Of a stretch of 64,000 bases of DNA, positions 8,502 to 18,519 are shown piece by piece. The notes under the pieces were generated by a model. It was given only the letters and a program-made list of their open reading frames with translations. It was not told the origin of the DNA and did not search any database. The stretch comes from an uncultured Clostridia bacterium (lineage in GTDB: Bacteria > Bacillota > Clostridia > Oscillospirales > Ruminococcaceae): the NCBI GenBank assembly GCA_947089135.1, contig CAMUJF010000002.1:1-64000 (forward strand), written 5' to 3'. The number at the start of each line of letters is the position of its first letter. Position 1 is the first letter of the stretch. Position numbers and translations under genes: made by a program.

Positions 8502-11501
8502 AAAATTCAAATGAAATTCTGCCTTAATATCATTTAACGGTATGCGGTATTTCTCCGCAAGCTCGGGACCGCAGGAATTCGAGCCTACGCCTGCCATTTT
8601 GCTGTCAATACAGATAATGTTGCTGCCGCATTTTTCAAGCTCGAAATTATGTTGCTTTGAGGCAAGTTCCTCTTGTGTGTACTCCGAAGCGCTGAATGAA
8701 AAGCGTTCGTCTGCGGTAAATTTTATGCCAATATTCCCGTCAGATACCGTCATGTGCTTGCAGCCGAAGTGAGAGGAGTTTTCCTGAGGACGGATATAAT
8801 CCTCATGCATATCCTTAATAAGCGCGGAGAAATTTCCCATATAGCTTGCCTGATGCTTGTCGATGTAGCTTTCATACGGTCCGTAACCGAAATACTCCAC
8901 CGTATCAAAACGCTTCGGCATAAACAGGCGTATTCCGAAACGCGGAAGAAAAGTTACCTTGTTGGAAAATTCCGCCGAGCACTTAATGTCAAGTCCCGCC
9001 GGGGAAACCGTATATCTAACGTTCATATAGGCAAAGGGCTGATGTATGCTCCACCCGAAAGATTGCCGTAATGATATTTCTACGCTGCCGTCAAGCTTTT
9101 CCGTTTTTATTCCGTAATTTTTTACCGTAAAGTCGTTCAGATGCGCTCTGTACCAGTCACCTTTCATAACGTCGTTATCAACAGGTGCGCGGAAAAAATT
9201 AAACTGCAAAGGCTTGTCAAGAATTTCAGCGCCGCGGTATTTTATAGAATCAAATGCCGAAAGTCTTTTATTGAAACGGTATTCGGTATCTCCGGCTATA
9301 ACGTTTACAAGTAAAGCCGTATCCTCAAATTCTGTTTCACATTTACACTCGGTATCGGGTACGACCGTATCTTCTCCGCACAGCATTATCTGGTCAAAGC
9401 AAATCTCATACCCTTTTTCACAGTAAGTCATATCGTTTTTCGCCGTAAAAACAAAACGGATATATGTTTCTCTGTAAAAACATTCAACTGTCAGCGGAAC
9501 GCATATATTCACACTTCCCATAGGCGGGACAGAAAAATCAAGAGTACCCTCCGCTATAACGCCGCCGTCAAAGGTTATTTCATAACGGCAGTCAAGAATG
9601 TTTCCCGCATCCTCAAATTCAAGCATACTTTTAAAAATAAGACTTCCGCTATTTTCGCCCTTTTCAACGCGGACAGGGCGGTATACCTGTTTCAGTTCCA
9701 AAAGTCCGGTATGAGGCGTTCTGTCGGGGTAAGTAAGTGCGTCCATGCAGAAATTGCCGTCGTTATGCTTTTCATCAAAATCGCCTCCGTAACCGTATTT
9801 TACCCTGCCGTCATCGGCAGTACCAAGCGGACAGGCATGATCGCTCCATTCCCAAACAAAGCCGCCGCAGAATCGTTCGTGAGAATAAAATGTATCATGG
9901 TAATCCTCCAAGTCGCCGGGACCGTTTCCCATAGCGTGACAGTACTCGCAAAGGATAAGTGGACGCTTTTCCTCTGTATTTTCAAGGAAACCAAGCATAC
10001 CCTTGGGTTCCCAGTACATTCCCGATACAACGTCAAGAATATCATGAGGCGTATCGTCAAGCTTGTGAGTACTTTCGTAATGAAGAGGTCTTGTGCTGTC
10101 AAGCGATTTTATCAGTTCCCCCGCCGCAAGCATATTTTTACCCCAGCCGCTTTCGTTTCCCAAAGACCAGAAAACCACGCAGGGACGGTTTATATCCCTC
10201 TTAACAAGAGATTCGGCGCGGTCTGTTACTGCTTTTTTAAAACAGTCGTCAGCAGCGATCAGGGCAATGCCGTTATAACCGTTTTCCCAGCTCCATTTGA
10301 AATCGTTATAGACCTCCACGCAGCCGTGGGACTCTATATCAGCTTCGTCTATAACGTATAAGCCGTACTCGTCGCAAAGTCTGTAAAACAGCGGTGAGTT
10401 GGGGTAATGAGATGTCCTCACGGAGTTGATATTATGCTTTTTCATTAAGATAAGGTCGTTTTTCATTCGTTCCAAAGATGCATAATACCCTGTATCGGGA
10501 TAGCTGTCATGACGGTTCACGCCCTTGAATTTTACGGGTATACCGTTTATTTTTACAACGCCGTTTTCAATATTTACTTTGCGGAAACCGACTTTTTCGC
10601 CGATTAGTTCCTCGCCCGCCGTTATAGTCAGACTGTATAGATACGGCTTTTCCGCAGACCACAAAACTGGAGCGTTTATATGTACAGAAACAGCTTCGCC
10701 GTCCTCTGCGGAAAAACTTGCGATAATTTTTCCGGAACCGTCGGAAAGCTCTGCGGAAACGTCCGAGCCGAAAGGAGTAAAGACCAGTTCCGCGGAAGAA
10801 AAGTCATCGGAAAGCGTGGTTTTCACAATGTAGTTTTCAAGCCTTTTTTTCGGACGTGACAGCACGTAAACGTCGCGGAAAATTCCCGATAATCTGAATT
10901 TGTCCTGATCTTCCAAATAAGTGCCGTCGCACCATTTCAGAACGGCAGCGGTAAGAACGTTTTCTCCCTCTTTGAGAAATGGTGTAATGTCAAACTCGGA
11001 GGTACTGTGAGAAACCTGTGAGTACCCAACAAACCCACCGTTTACATAAAGATAGATACAGCTGTCAACGCCCTCGAAAACGAGAATTCTATCCATGCCG
11101 TCTGGAGAATAATCATAACTGCGGCTGTAAACTCCCACAGGAATATCATCGGGAACATAAGGCGGGTCGTAGGGTATGGGATAGCACACGTTGGTGTATT
11201 GTGGCTTGTCATAGCCGTGAAGCTGCCAGTTTGACGGCACGGGTATTTTTTTCTCAGATAGGACGGAAATAAAATCGTCCTCCATGTCGATGATGCTTTC
11301 ATAGTATCGGAAATTCCATTCACCGTTTAAAAGCTTGAAGCGGAGGGAATTTTCCCTGTTTCCGAAAGGATCCTGACCGGGAGAAAACGGTATAAAGTAG
11401 CAGTGCTTGTCAAGCGTTCCAACGTGCAGATTCTGCAAGTCCTCGTGAAAAATCATTTTGCTTTTGGGACTGTCCTTTGCGGAAATTTTTGAAATATCCA
11501 T
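8463..11501 (-). CDS. lacZ: Beta-galactosidase LacZ, GH2
   Basis: Cytoplasmic retaining beta-galactosidase, 1012 residues, the usual LacZ length. The domain order is sugar-binding jelly roll, immunoglobulin-like, TIM barrel, second immunoglobulin-like, and the large C-terminal beta-sandwich (galactose mutarotase-like). The acid/base is Glu450 in FWSLGNESGWG and the nucleophile Glu519 in LILCEYCHAMGN. AAAGGAGA precedes the ATG by 8 bases. It is transcribed divergently from an AraC-family gene from overlapping promoters at 11561-11602, so that regulator probably controls it. No lactose permease is adjacent. The last codons overlap a decayed reading frame on the opposite strand. Confidence 0.96.
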   Translation of the reverse strand: MDISKISAKDSPKSKMIFHEDLQNLHVGTLDKHCYFIPFSPGQDPFGNRENSLRFKLLNGEWNFRYYESIIDMEDDFISVLSEKKIPVPSNWQLHGYDKPQYTNVCYPIPYDPPYVPDDIPVGVYSRSYDYSPDGMDRILVFEGVDSCIYLYVNGGFVGYSQVSHSTSEFDITPFLKEGENVLTAAVLKWCDGTYLEDQDKFRLSGIFRDVYVLSRPKKRLENYIVKTTLSDDFSSAELVFTPFGSDVSAELSDGSGKIIASFSAEDGEAVSVHINAPVLWSAEKPYLYSLTITAGEELIGEKVGFRKVNIENGVVKINGIPVKFKGVNRHDSYPDTGYYASLERMKNDLILMKKHNINSVRTSHYPNSPLFYRLCDEYGLYVIDEADIESHGCVEVYNDFKWSWENGYNGIALIAADDCFKKAVTDRAESLVKRDINRPCVVFWSLGNESGWGKNMLAAGELIKSLDSTRPLHYESTHKLDDTPHDILDVVSGMYWEPKGMLGFLENTEEKRPLILCEYCHAMGNGPGDLEDYHDTFYSHERFCGGFVWEWSDHACPLGTADDGRVKYGYGGDFDEKHNDGNFCMDALTYPDRTPHTGLLELKQVYRPVRVEKGENSGSLIFKSMLEFEDAGNILDCRYEITFDGGVIAEGTLDFSVPPMGSVNICVPLTVECFYRETYIRFVFTAKNDMTYCEKGYEICFDQIMLCGEDTVVPDTECKCETEFEDTALLVNVIAGDTEYRFNKRLSAFDSIKYRGAEILDKPLQFNFFRAPVDNDVMKGDWYRAHLNDFTVKNYGIKTEKLDGSVEISLRQSFGWSIHQPFAYMNVRYTVSPAGLDIKCSAEFSNKVTFLPRFGIRLFMPKRFDTVEYFGYGPYESYIDKHQASYMGNFSALIKDMHEDYIRPQENSSHFGCKHMTVSDGNIGIKFTADERFSFSASEYTQEELASKQHNFELEKCGSNIICIDSKMAGVGSNSCGPELAEKYRIPLNDIKAEFHLNFLFPTGERSRWIQ

Positions 11502-11560
11502 AATTACCGGTCTCCTTTATTTATATTTGGATTTACCTTTAAAAAAGCTTTGTGTAAAAT

Positions 11561-11602
11561 ATTATATACCGTATTGACAAACAAATCAATATATGATATT
11601 AT
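11561..11602. promoter_or_regulatory. Overlapping divergent promoters of lacZ and the AraC gene
   Basis: On the minus strand, TTGATT (11584-11589), 17-base spacer, TATAAT (11561-11566) serves lacZ. On the plus strand, TTGACA (11574-11579), 17-base spacer, TATTAT (11597-11602) serves the regulator gene. The -35 of the plus promoter lies inside the spacer of the minus one, so the two cannot be fully occupied at once. Confidence 0.75.
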
Positions 11603-11623
11603 CATTTTATAACAATATGAACA

Positions 11624-12448
11624 TTGGATGTGACTTTTTTGGTTTTCTGTGATTACCCGATAATAAGAAATGAAAAAAATCTTCCGCTTTTCCTTTTAAA
11701 TATGGGACAACAACATTGTCAGGATCATATCATAAGACCGGAGGGTTACCCGTGTCATCAGATACTGTACTGCACAAAGGGCAGCGGTACGCTTATTCTT
11801 GACGGAAGCAAAATATCTATTCTGCCCTATACAGCTATTTGTATGCCTGCTTGCTATCCGCATGAATACTATGCCGAGGAGAACGTCTGGGATATTCATT
11901 GGGTAGTTCCCGCCGGCTTTGCGGTAAATGAGATATTTGCTAATTTCGGACTTGAAAAGCCGCAAGTATTTGAACTTAAAAATATAGGCGTTCTGGAAAA
12001 TATATTCAGAAAAATGCACGAAGCAATACGTTCAGACAGCGTTTTTGGAAATTATAAAGCTTCGGGGTATTTGTACGATTTTCTCATTGAATTTTACCGT
12101 ATTATATCTTTTAGCGGTTCGTCTGATTCTACTAATCATGCGTTGACAAAAGCTGTTGATTACATTAATTTAAATTACACCTCTCATATTTCGCTGGAAG
12201 AGCTCTGTGCAGTTTCTGGAGTATCAAAGCAATACCTGTGTCTGCTTTTCAGAAAAATCCTTGCCTGCCGTCCAACGGAGTACATTGCAAAACGCCGTAT
12301 ACAAGCTGCAAAGGAAATGCTCACGGGAACGTTCAAAACCGTTGAGGATATAGCACTTGAAACAGGATTTTGTTCGGAAAGCTATTTCTGCAAATTATTC
12401 AAAAGATATGAGGAAATAACTCCAACGGCATTTAGAAATATGGAATAA
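11624..12448 (+). CDS. AraC-family transcriptional regulator (next to lacZ)
   Basis: 274 residues: an N-terminal cupin-like sugar-sensing domain (YPCHQILYCTKGSGTLILDG) and a C-terminal pair of helix-turn-helices from about residue 170 (ISLEELCAVSGVSKQYLCLL; TVEDIALETGFCSESYFC). It is divergent from lacZ with overlapping promoters, which makes it the likely activator of lacZ. The start is uncertain: TTG at 11624 and GTG at 11630 are in frame, and neither has a strong ribosome-binding site. The effector is probably lactose, galactose or a related glycoside, by context only. Confidence 0.87.
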   Translation: MDVTFLVFCDYPIIRNEKNLPLFLLNMGQQHCQDHIIRPEGYPCHQILYCTKGSGTLILDGSKISILPYTAICMPACYPHEYYAEENVWDIHWVVPAGFAVNEIFANFGLEKPQVFELKNIGVLENIFRKMHEAIRSDSVFGNYKASGYLYDFLIEFYRIISFSGSSDSTNHALTKAVDYINLNYTSHISLEELCAVSGVSKQYLCLLFRKILACRPTEYIAKRRIQAAKEMLTGTFKTVEDIALETGFCSESYFCKLFKRYEEITPTAFRNME

Positions 12449-12537
12449 TGATTTAAGCAGCTTACAGACACGAAAACATCATAAGTAAGGATTTATACCT
12501 TTTCCCTCAAAAATGGAATCCTGCTGCGTAACAAAAT

Positions 12538-12583
12538 GAAAAGAGCAAGTGACAGGCAATCGGCTTTCTCACTTACTCTTTTC
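12538..12583. terminator. Stem-loop terminator between convergent units
   Basis: Long imperfect inverted repeat GAAAAGAG-c-AAGTGA / TCACTT-a-CTCTTTTC with a 15-base loop, located between the AraC gene and the convergent ABC exporter genes. It can serve both strands. The rest of 12449-12690 shows nothing recognisable. Confidence 0.6.
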
Positions 12584-12690
12584 TGTACTCTGTACGGCAG
12601 TTACCTTAATTCAGTTTATTGGTTGATACTGTTTTATGCGCAGCTGTCTGATAGCTGTTTTTTATTTTATAAAATTATTCGGTCATATCG

Positions 12691-14511
12691 CTACGAAACA
12701 TAATACTGCGCCTGTGCCGCAAACATTTCGGAATAAATACCTCCGCGAATATCGGCAAGCTCATCGTGAGTACCATACTCCCTAATAGTGTCGTCGGCAA
12801 ACACCGCTATCTTGTCGCAGAATTTGCAGCTTGAAAGCCTGTGGGAAATATATATCGCCGTTTTGCCGCCCACAAGTGTGTTGAATTGGCGGTAAATATC
12901 GTACTCCGCAACAGGGTCGAGAGCCGCCGTCGGTTCGTCAAGTATAACTATGGGGGCGTTTTTGTACAGCGCGCGGCTTATTGCAGTCTTCTGCTTCTGA
13001 CCGCCCGAAAGCTCTGTACCCTTTTCGTCAAAGCTTTTGAACAGCGTGGTATCAAGACTGTGCTCAAGCTTCTGCGCGTCGTCATACAGTCCCGACTGCT
13101 TCAAAACCTCGTTTATGCGGTCGTCGTCCGCTTCGCTGCTGAGAGCGATATTTTCACGCAAACTGAACGCGAAAAGCTGAAAGTCCTGAAAAACCACCGC
13201 AAAAAGTCTGCGGTACTCTTCCTCCGAGTACTCCTTTATATTTACGCCGTCTATGAGTATCTCTCCCTCGGTAACGTCGTAAAGCCTGCACAAAAGCTTG
13301 ATAAACGTTGTCTTGCCTGCGCCGTTGAGTCCCACTATTGAAAGATGTTCTCCCGACGCAATTTTTATGTTGATATTTTTCAGCACGTAATTTTCCGAGC
13401 GTGGATATTTGAACCCGACGTTCACGAATTCAATAACGTGTTCGCCGTCCTTAACAGGTTTGTCGCCCTTTACCATTGCGGCAGGGTATTCCATAAATTC
13501 AATGTACCTGTGAGCGTAGGAACATTTTTTTGATACGTCCTGAATACCTGTAATAATCCTGTGCAGACTCCAGTAAAAGGTGCTTGCGCCGCCCACGCAC
13601 ATGGAAAAATCGCCTATGGTTATCGCTTTTGTAAGCGCAAGAAAGCCGATGTAAAAATAACTTATACCGTCGCGAAGCGAATTTACAATATCCATGACCC
13701 ATGAATTTTTGCAGATCTTTGAATCCGCATTTATCCATTCCTTGCACTGTATATCACTGAAATGCTCAGCTTTATCGCACATCATATCCGCGCTTTCGTA
13801 AAGCCTTATATCCTTGCCAAGCCTGAAATCCGCAAGCTCGTACAGAACGTACCAAAAAACACGGTTGCTTTTTGCAAGCTTTAAAAAGAATTCTTTCTCT
13901 ATCCCGTTATTTTTTGCGTTAAAAATCGAAATGATCACCAGCGAAATTATCTGCACGGGAAACAGCAGCGGACAGGTCAGCAGTATGACAACCGACACGC
14001 CGCACAAAAGCGCAGCCTGTTGGATAATAAACGTAAACGAGTCCAAAATACCGCATACGCCGTTGCTGTACCAACTCATGCCCTCTTTAGCTTTTTGCAG
14101 CGTATCCAAAGCTTCGGGGTCTTCGGTATGTTCAAAATCCATTGCCATTGCGTGGTCGCCTATCTGTACGTCTATATACTCGTCAAACCACTCTTTCACA
14201 ACGTTTTTAATGTGAACAATAACATTATTTGCAGCGTTAAAAAACAGGTGCAGACCCACAAAAATTCCTATGTACAAAGCGGCTTTTTTTATGTGCTCCG
14301 CGCCGCCTCCGCCGATAACGGCAGCCGCCTCGTCGATAACGAATTTCGGCATGATAACGTCGATAAAGCCGTACCCAAAACCAATTAAAATGCTGAGTAT
14401 GTACATTACAAACAGGGACGGCTTTTTCCGCCAAACAAGCTTTAACATGAACATCAGCGTTTCCCGCGTTACGGGACTTTTTTCTTTTTTCTCTTTTTTA
14501 TTTTCAGACAT
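12691..14511 (-). CDS. ABC exporter half-transporter (permease-ATPase fusion), second subunit
   Basis: 606 residues: six membrane helices (about residues 35-330) fused to an ATPase domain. Walker A is GLNGAGKTT at about residues 394-402, the Q-loop VFQDFQ, the signature LSGGQKQK, Walker B VILDEP and the switch IYISHRLSS. The start overlaps the end of the upstream half-transporter by 8 bases, so the two are co-translated and presumably form a heterodimeric exporter of the BmrCD/LmrCD kind. Both nucleotide sites appear complete, with the conserved Glu after Walker B. Substrate unknown (drug, peptide or lipid). It lies downstream of the GH28-AraC-GH26-GH5 unit but is separated from it by 133 bases. 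Confidence 0.88.
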   Translation of the reverse strand: MSENKKEKKEKSPVTRETLMFMLKLVWRKKPSLFVMYILSILIGFGYGFIDVIMPKFVIDEAAAVIGGGGAEHIKKAALYIGIFVGLHLFFNAANNVIVHIKNVVKEWFDEYIDVQIGDHAMAMDFEHTEDPEALDTLQKAKEGMSWYSNGVCGILDSFTFIIQQAALLCGVSVVILLTCPLLFPVQIISLVIISIFNAKNNGIEKEFFLKLAKSNRVFWYVLYELADFRLGKDIRLYESADMMCDKAEHFSDIQCKEWINADSKICKNSWVMDIVNSLRDGISYFYIGFLALTKAITIGDFSMCVGGASTFYWSLHRIITGIQDVSKKCSYAHRYIEFMEYPAAMVKGDKPVKDGEHVIEFVNVGFKYPRSENYVLKNINIKIASGEHLSIVGLNGAGKTTFIKLLCRLYDVTEGEILIDGVNIKEYSEEEYRRLFAVVFQDFQLFAFSLRENIALSSEADDDRINEVLKQSGLYDDAQKLEHSLDTTLFKSFDEKGTELSGGQKQKTAISRALYKNAPIVILDEPTAALDPVAEYDIYRQFNTLVGGKTAIYISHRLSSCKFCDKIAVFADDTIREYGTHDELADIRGGIYSEMFAAQAQYYVS

Positions 14512-16351
14512 TTTCTATCGCCTCCTCGTCGGGACTGTCAACATAATACTGCGCCTGAATTTTAAACATTTCGGCATACGCGCCGCCATTTTCGAGCAAC
14601 TCCCTGTGAGTACCCAATTCCACCATTTCGCCGTCCTTGAACATTGCCACCTCATTGCAGAACTGTGTGGAGCTTAATCTGTGTGAAATGTACACCGCCG
14701 TTTTTCCACCGATAAGCTTGTCGAAATCGCCGTACAGCTTGCTTTCCGCAAGAGCGTCCAGAGCGGCGGTAGGCTCGTCCAGAACTACCACGGGAGCGTC
14801 CTTATAAAGAGCGCGGGCAAGAGCAAGCTTCTGCTTTTCGCCGCCCGATAGGTCGGTACCGTCGTCGTAAATTACTTTCAGTATCTCTGTGTCAACGCCG
14901 TTCGGCAGCTCCTTTAATTTATCATCAAAGCCCGCGTTTTCAAGACAGCTTTCCGCAAGAGTCTTATCGGTATTGTCGGGGGACTTCATTGAAACGTTCT
15001 CCGCAAGAGGGAACGCAAACAGATTGACTTCCTGAAAAACAGGCGCAAAAATGCGGTAATAGCTTGTTTTGCTGTACCTTTGTACATTCACTCCGTTCAG
15101 CAGGATTTCTCCCTCGGTAGGCTCGTACAAACGCAAAAGCAACTTTATAAAGGTACTTTTTCCCGCGCCGTTAAGTCCAACCACCGCAAGCCGCTGACCC
15201 GCCTTTAAGGTCAGGGACAGATTTTTCAGCGCGTAATTTTCCGCCTTGGGATACTTAAAGGAAACGTTTTTAAACTCAAATTCATAGCTGTCGTATTCGG
15301 GGACTTCCATACCCTCGTCGGGGTCGCCGCCGTCCATATCGAGGAAGCTGCGCCAGTCATCAACCTCGCGGCTACGCTGCAAAAGTTCGGCAACACAGTC
15401 CATTATCTGCCTGACATATACGTAGAAAGATGTTGACGCCGCTACATAAAAGCTGAAATTACCTATAGTCATTTCACCACGCGAAGCCTTGTACAAAAGC
15501 CAACCGTACACAATAAGCTGCGACATTGCAAAGCAGACGTTAGTACACAGCGAGCATCCCAGCCAAACCTTTTCGTTTATCTTCTGCGCCTCGTATCTTG
15601 TTACTTTTTCCTTTTTGAATTTCTCGGTAAGCCATTCACGCAAGCCGAACATTCTTATGTCCTTAGCCGCGGCAAAATCGGATGTGGTATTGCTCATGTA
15701 ATTATTTCTGCGCCACCAGTTGGCAAGGGGATCCCAGACCTCTTTTTTGCACTTTTTGTTGGCATAGTTTTTTGAAGCGAACGCAATTGCGGACAGGACA
15801 ATTAAAACGAGTACTACCCAAATATTCATAGTACCCAAAATCACGATACCGACTACCGCCACTGCCGAGCTTTCAAGCAGATAGACGGTATTTCTCATCA
15901 TGCCTTCGATACCCTGATTATTGTTGTTTGCCGCTCTGCCGCCCTTTTCACGGCAGTCCATAACGTCCGAGTCCTCGGTGTTTTTGAAGTCAATAGTCAT
16001 TATTTTGCGGTTGAATTCCACCAGCATTTTCGTTCTGGCATAGATAAACCAACTCTGTTTGCTGTTCCGCCATGTGTTCAGCAATGTTGAGACTATCTGT
16101 ACCGTAGTCACCGCCGCAATAAGCCGCAGCAGGGTTTCCCAACCGCTTTCTCCTGTTATCATGTCGATAACGAATTTGGTGATAAAGCTCCAAAGGTACT
16201 GCATAAGCGGCGCGCAGATTATGCCAATGGGTATGTACAGCCGCATTTTCGGTACGTACCTTAACATATTGCTCATTACGTACCGCATATTTCCGAGCAG
16301 TCCGTAATCTTTGTGGTACGGGTTTTGATTTTCGTCCTTTTTCTTTTTCAT
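14504..16351 (-). CDS. ABC exporter half-transporter (permease-ATPase fusion), first subunit
   Basis: 615 residues in the same architecture as its partner: an exporter-type membrane domain, then an ATPase with GLNGAGKST, VFQEVN, DLSGGEKQK, VVLDEP and YISHRLSS. The start ATG 16351 has AAGGGG about 8 bases upstream. It is clearly paralogous to the next gene, and the 8-base overlap supports a fixed one-to-one heterodimer. The N-terminus is unusually charged (KKKKDENQNPYHKDYG) before the first helix. No maturation or immunity gene that would point to a bacteriocin lies alongside. A linked regulator is not evident. Confidence 0.88.
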   Translation of the reverse strand: MKKKKDENQNPYHKDYGLLGNMRYVMSNMLRYVPKMRLYIPIGIICAPLMQYLWSFITKFVIDMITGESGWETLLRLIAAVTTVQIVSTLLNTWRNSKQSWFIYARTKMLVEFNRKIMTIDFKNTEDSDVMDCREKGGRAANNNNQGIEGMMRNTVYLLESSAVAVVGIVILGTMNIWVVLVLIVLSAIAFASKNYANKKCKKEVWDPLANWWRRNNYMSNTTSDFAAAKDIRMFGLREWLTEKFKKEKVTRYEAQKINEKVWLGCSLCTNVCFAMSQLIVYGWLLYKASRGEMTIGNFSFYVAASTSFYVYVRQIMDCVAELLQRSREVDDWRSFLDMDGGDPDEGMEVPEYDSYEFEFKNVSFKYPKAENYALKNLSLTLKAGQRLAVVGLNGAGKSTFIKLLLRLYEPTEGEILLNGVNVQRYSKTSYYRIFAPVFQEVNLFAFPLAENVSMKSPDNTDKTLAESCLENAGFDDKLKELPNGVDTEILKVIYDDGTDLSGGEKQKLALARALYKDAPVVVLDEPTAALDALAESKLYGDFDKLIGGKTAVYISHRLSSTQFCNEVAMFKDGEMVELGTHRELLENGGAYAEMFKIQAQYYVDSPDEEAIENV

Positions 16352-16484
16352 AATATCGCCCCTTTTTATATAATTACGGTCGGAACATTAACGTCAATAA
16401 TATAGTGTACAAAAAAGAAAACGGTTGGGTATTTTTACAAGTTTATATTATATCTTGCCAAACCAATAAATTGGGAGTATAATT

Positions 16485-17552
16485 TTAAGTACAGAGAATA
16501 TTATCGAAGGTATTGCTTATCATACTTTGTACAATTTGTAGGTTTTTCCATTCGCTTGTTTTTCTGTCAAGCAGCCCGAAAAGCTCCTCTCCCTGTTTAA
16601 AACGGTTATTATCCCACCAAAAGCAGGCAATACCGCGTTTTTTTGCCGAAACAACATAGAATGAGACCCAATCAATCCTTGCGGCGGTATTGCCGTTTTT
16701 GTTCCTTGCGCCAAATTCGTCGATAATTACAGGAATACCTTTGCTGACGTATTTATCGTGCAGCTTATCCATAAATCCCTCGACAGCCTCAGTATCGTCG
16801 GGATTTTCCCTCGACCACTCCGATACTCCGTTTTCATCAAGCGCAAAATGAAATGGAACGTATGCGTGAACAGAGACCATAATACGGTTATCATTATTTT
16901 CGGGATCGTCGGGAATCTTAAAATAATCATTCAGCACACCATCTGGAGAAGCATCGTAACCCGGACATAAAAGATACCTTGTTTTATTTTTCCCTCCGCT
17001 TGAACGTACCGTATCAACAAACGCCTGATTTATTTTATTTATGCACTTTATCGATTCAACAACGTCGGGATTTTTCGTATCCACTCTCCATTCGCACTCA
17101 TGACCGAACAGTCGCGGCTCATTTACAGAGTTGAAAATCAGCTTTTCATCATAATTTCTAAACCGTTCCGAAAGCTGTTTCCATATCGACGTTACATATT
17201 TCAAGGTATTTTCAAGATGAACCTCAGACGGGAAATAAAATTTTTCCCCGCCGTCGTGGTGAATATTAAGAATAACGTACAGACCGCGTTCAATGCACCA
17301 ATCAACGACTTCGTTCACCCTGTCAAGCCATGGTTTGCTTATAGTATAATTATCTTTGTCGGAAATATGATTGTGCCACGAAACGGGAATACGTACTGCA
17401 TTAAACCCTGCCGCCTTTACCGCGTCAATATTCTGCTCGATTATTTTACAGCCCGTCCAAGCGGATTCTATATCCAGTTCACTGTCAAAATTTTCATTTA
17501 CGCAGCAGTCCAGTGCGTCTCCTAAATTAATTCCGATTTTTAAGTTAAGCAT
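16485..17552 (-). CDS. GH5 glycoside hydrolase (cellulase/mannanase type), cytoplasmic
   Basis: 355-residue TIM-barrel hydrolase without a signal peptide. It carries the family 5 landmarks: FNAVRIPVSWH near residue 50, LNIHHD near 95, acid/base Glu145 in FNSVNEPR, and nucleophile Glu279 in VIIDEFGA. Because it is cytoplasmic, the likely substrates are imported beta-glucan or beta-mannan oligosaccharides. It is the last gene of a four-gene operon (GH28-like, AraC, GH26, GH5), 13 bases after the GH26 stop. The GH26 neighbour favours mannan-derived substrates, but GH5 covers cellulose, mannan and xyloglucan, so specificity is not settled. Confidence 0.88.
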   Translation of the reverse strand: MLNLKIGINLGDALDCCVNENFDSELDIESAWTGCKIIEQNIDAVKAAGFNAVRIPVSWHNHISDKDNYTISKPWLDRVNEVVDWCIERGLYVILNIHHDGGEKFYFPSEVHLENTLKYVTSIWKQLSERFRNYDEKLIFNSVNEPRLFGHECEWRVDTKNPDVVESIKCINKINQAFVDTVRSSGGKNKTRYLLCPGYDASPDGVLNDYFKIPDDPENNDNRIMVSVHAYVPFHFALDENGVSEWSRENPDDTEAVEGFMDKLHDKYVSKGIPVIIDEFGARNKNGNTAARIDWVSFYVVSAKKRGIACFWWDNNRFKQGEELFGLLDRKTSEWKNLQIVQSMISNTFDNILCT

Positions 17553-17565
17553 AATAACTTCCTCC

Positions 17566-18519
17566 TCAATATAATTTCGGTAAACGGCTAAGAGTCACGG
17601 AATTTTCGTATGAATAAGCCCGCGTAAGCTCCTCGTTTGACGTATAATTTTCGGTACATGCAAAATCATTCGACCATGTCATAAACCAGCTCCACGGGAC
17701 GTTATTTTCGCAGATTGCCCTTACATCGGGAATCGTTCCTGTTTCACCTATCGCAAACAGCTTATCCGCCGAGGAAATATTTCCGATACCCTCAAATTCC
17801 TCCCTGCGGTCAGTATGCTCATGTTCGGGAGGGTACATATCGCGGGTTATAACATCAATAATATCATCACCGGGGTAACATTCTTTCAGTGTTGAATTGA
17901 ATACCCAAATCAAGTTGTTGAGCGCGAAATGTTCTGTGTAGCGCTCATACATCATGCGGTACAACTTTCTTACGGTATCCTTGCCGTAGTTTCCCCACCA
18001 GAACCAATCGCCATCGCATTCATGAAAGGGTCTCCACAATATCGGGATATGCTCGTCGCAGAACGGCTTTAACAGTCCCGCCATATAGTCCATATCCGAT
18101 ATCAAAGCGTAATATTCGGGAGTTCCCTCTGTTACGGAAAGGGCTGCATTAAAGTCGGTATTCCGTGTAAAAAAAGCCTTATCCCGTCCGCCGAGGGGCG
18201 AGAACCAGTGCCATGTGAACGTTATCAGTCCGCCTTTTTCAGCCCATTTCCAAGCGTTTTTAAGAGTACCCTGCGCCTCTCTGACCTCTTTCAGACATTC
18301 ATCTCCGCTGTCATTGTAATTGATGTTAGGAGAATATCCAAGCAGTTCAAAGCCGCATAACGCAGGCAGCTCTCCCGTGACGCTTTCTATATGTGCAAGT
18401 TCTTTTTGTTCCATTGTCTGAGTATGCTGACCGAGAATGATTTTCTTTCCTTTATTTTCCGAAAGATATTCAAGAACCTTATTTACCTCTGACTGCGCAT
18501 TTTTATTGACCGATCTCAT
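17566..18519 (-). CDS. GH26 beta-mannanase, cytoplasmic
   Basis: 317-residue family 26 hydrolase acting on beta-1,4-mannan or manno-oligosaccharides. The acid/base Glu (about 167) lies in WRPFHECDGDWFWWG and the nucleophile Glu (about 259) in FAIGETGTIP; the segment GGLITFTWHWFSP is also typical. No signal peptide, so it works on imported oligosaccharides. ATG 18519 is chosen because AAAGGAG lies 8 bases before it; a GTG two codons upstream is less well placed. The coding region overlaps the end of the AraC gene by 17 bases, indicating translational coupling. Confidence 0.9.
   Translation of the reverse strand: MRSVNKNAQSEVNKVLEYLSENKGKKIILGQHTQTMEQKELAHIESVTGELPALCGFELLGYSPNINYNDSGDECLKEVREAQGTLKNAWKWAEKGGLITFTWHWFSPLGGRDKAFFTRNTDFNAALSVTEGTPEYYALISDMDYMAGLLKPFCDEHIPILWRPFHECDGDWFWWGNYGKDTVRKLYRMMYERYTEHFALNNLIWVFNSTLKECYPGDDIIDVITRDMYPPEHEHTDRREEFEGIGNISSADKLFAIGETGTIPDVRAICENNVPWSWFMTWSNDFACTENYTSNEELTRAYSYENSVTLSRLPKLY

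Noticed and set aside
9711..10361. Open frame of 216 codons antisense to lacZ
   Set aside because: Mirror of the conserved catalytic region of LacZ; no start signal and no family features.
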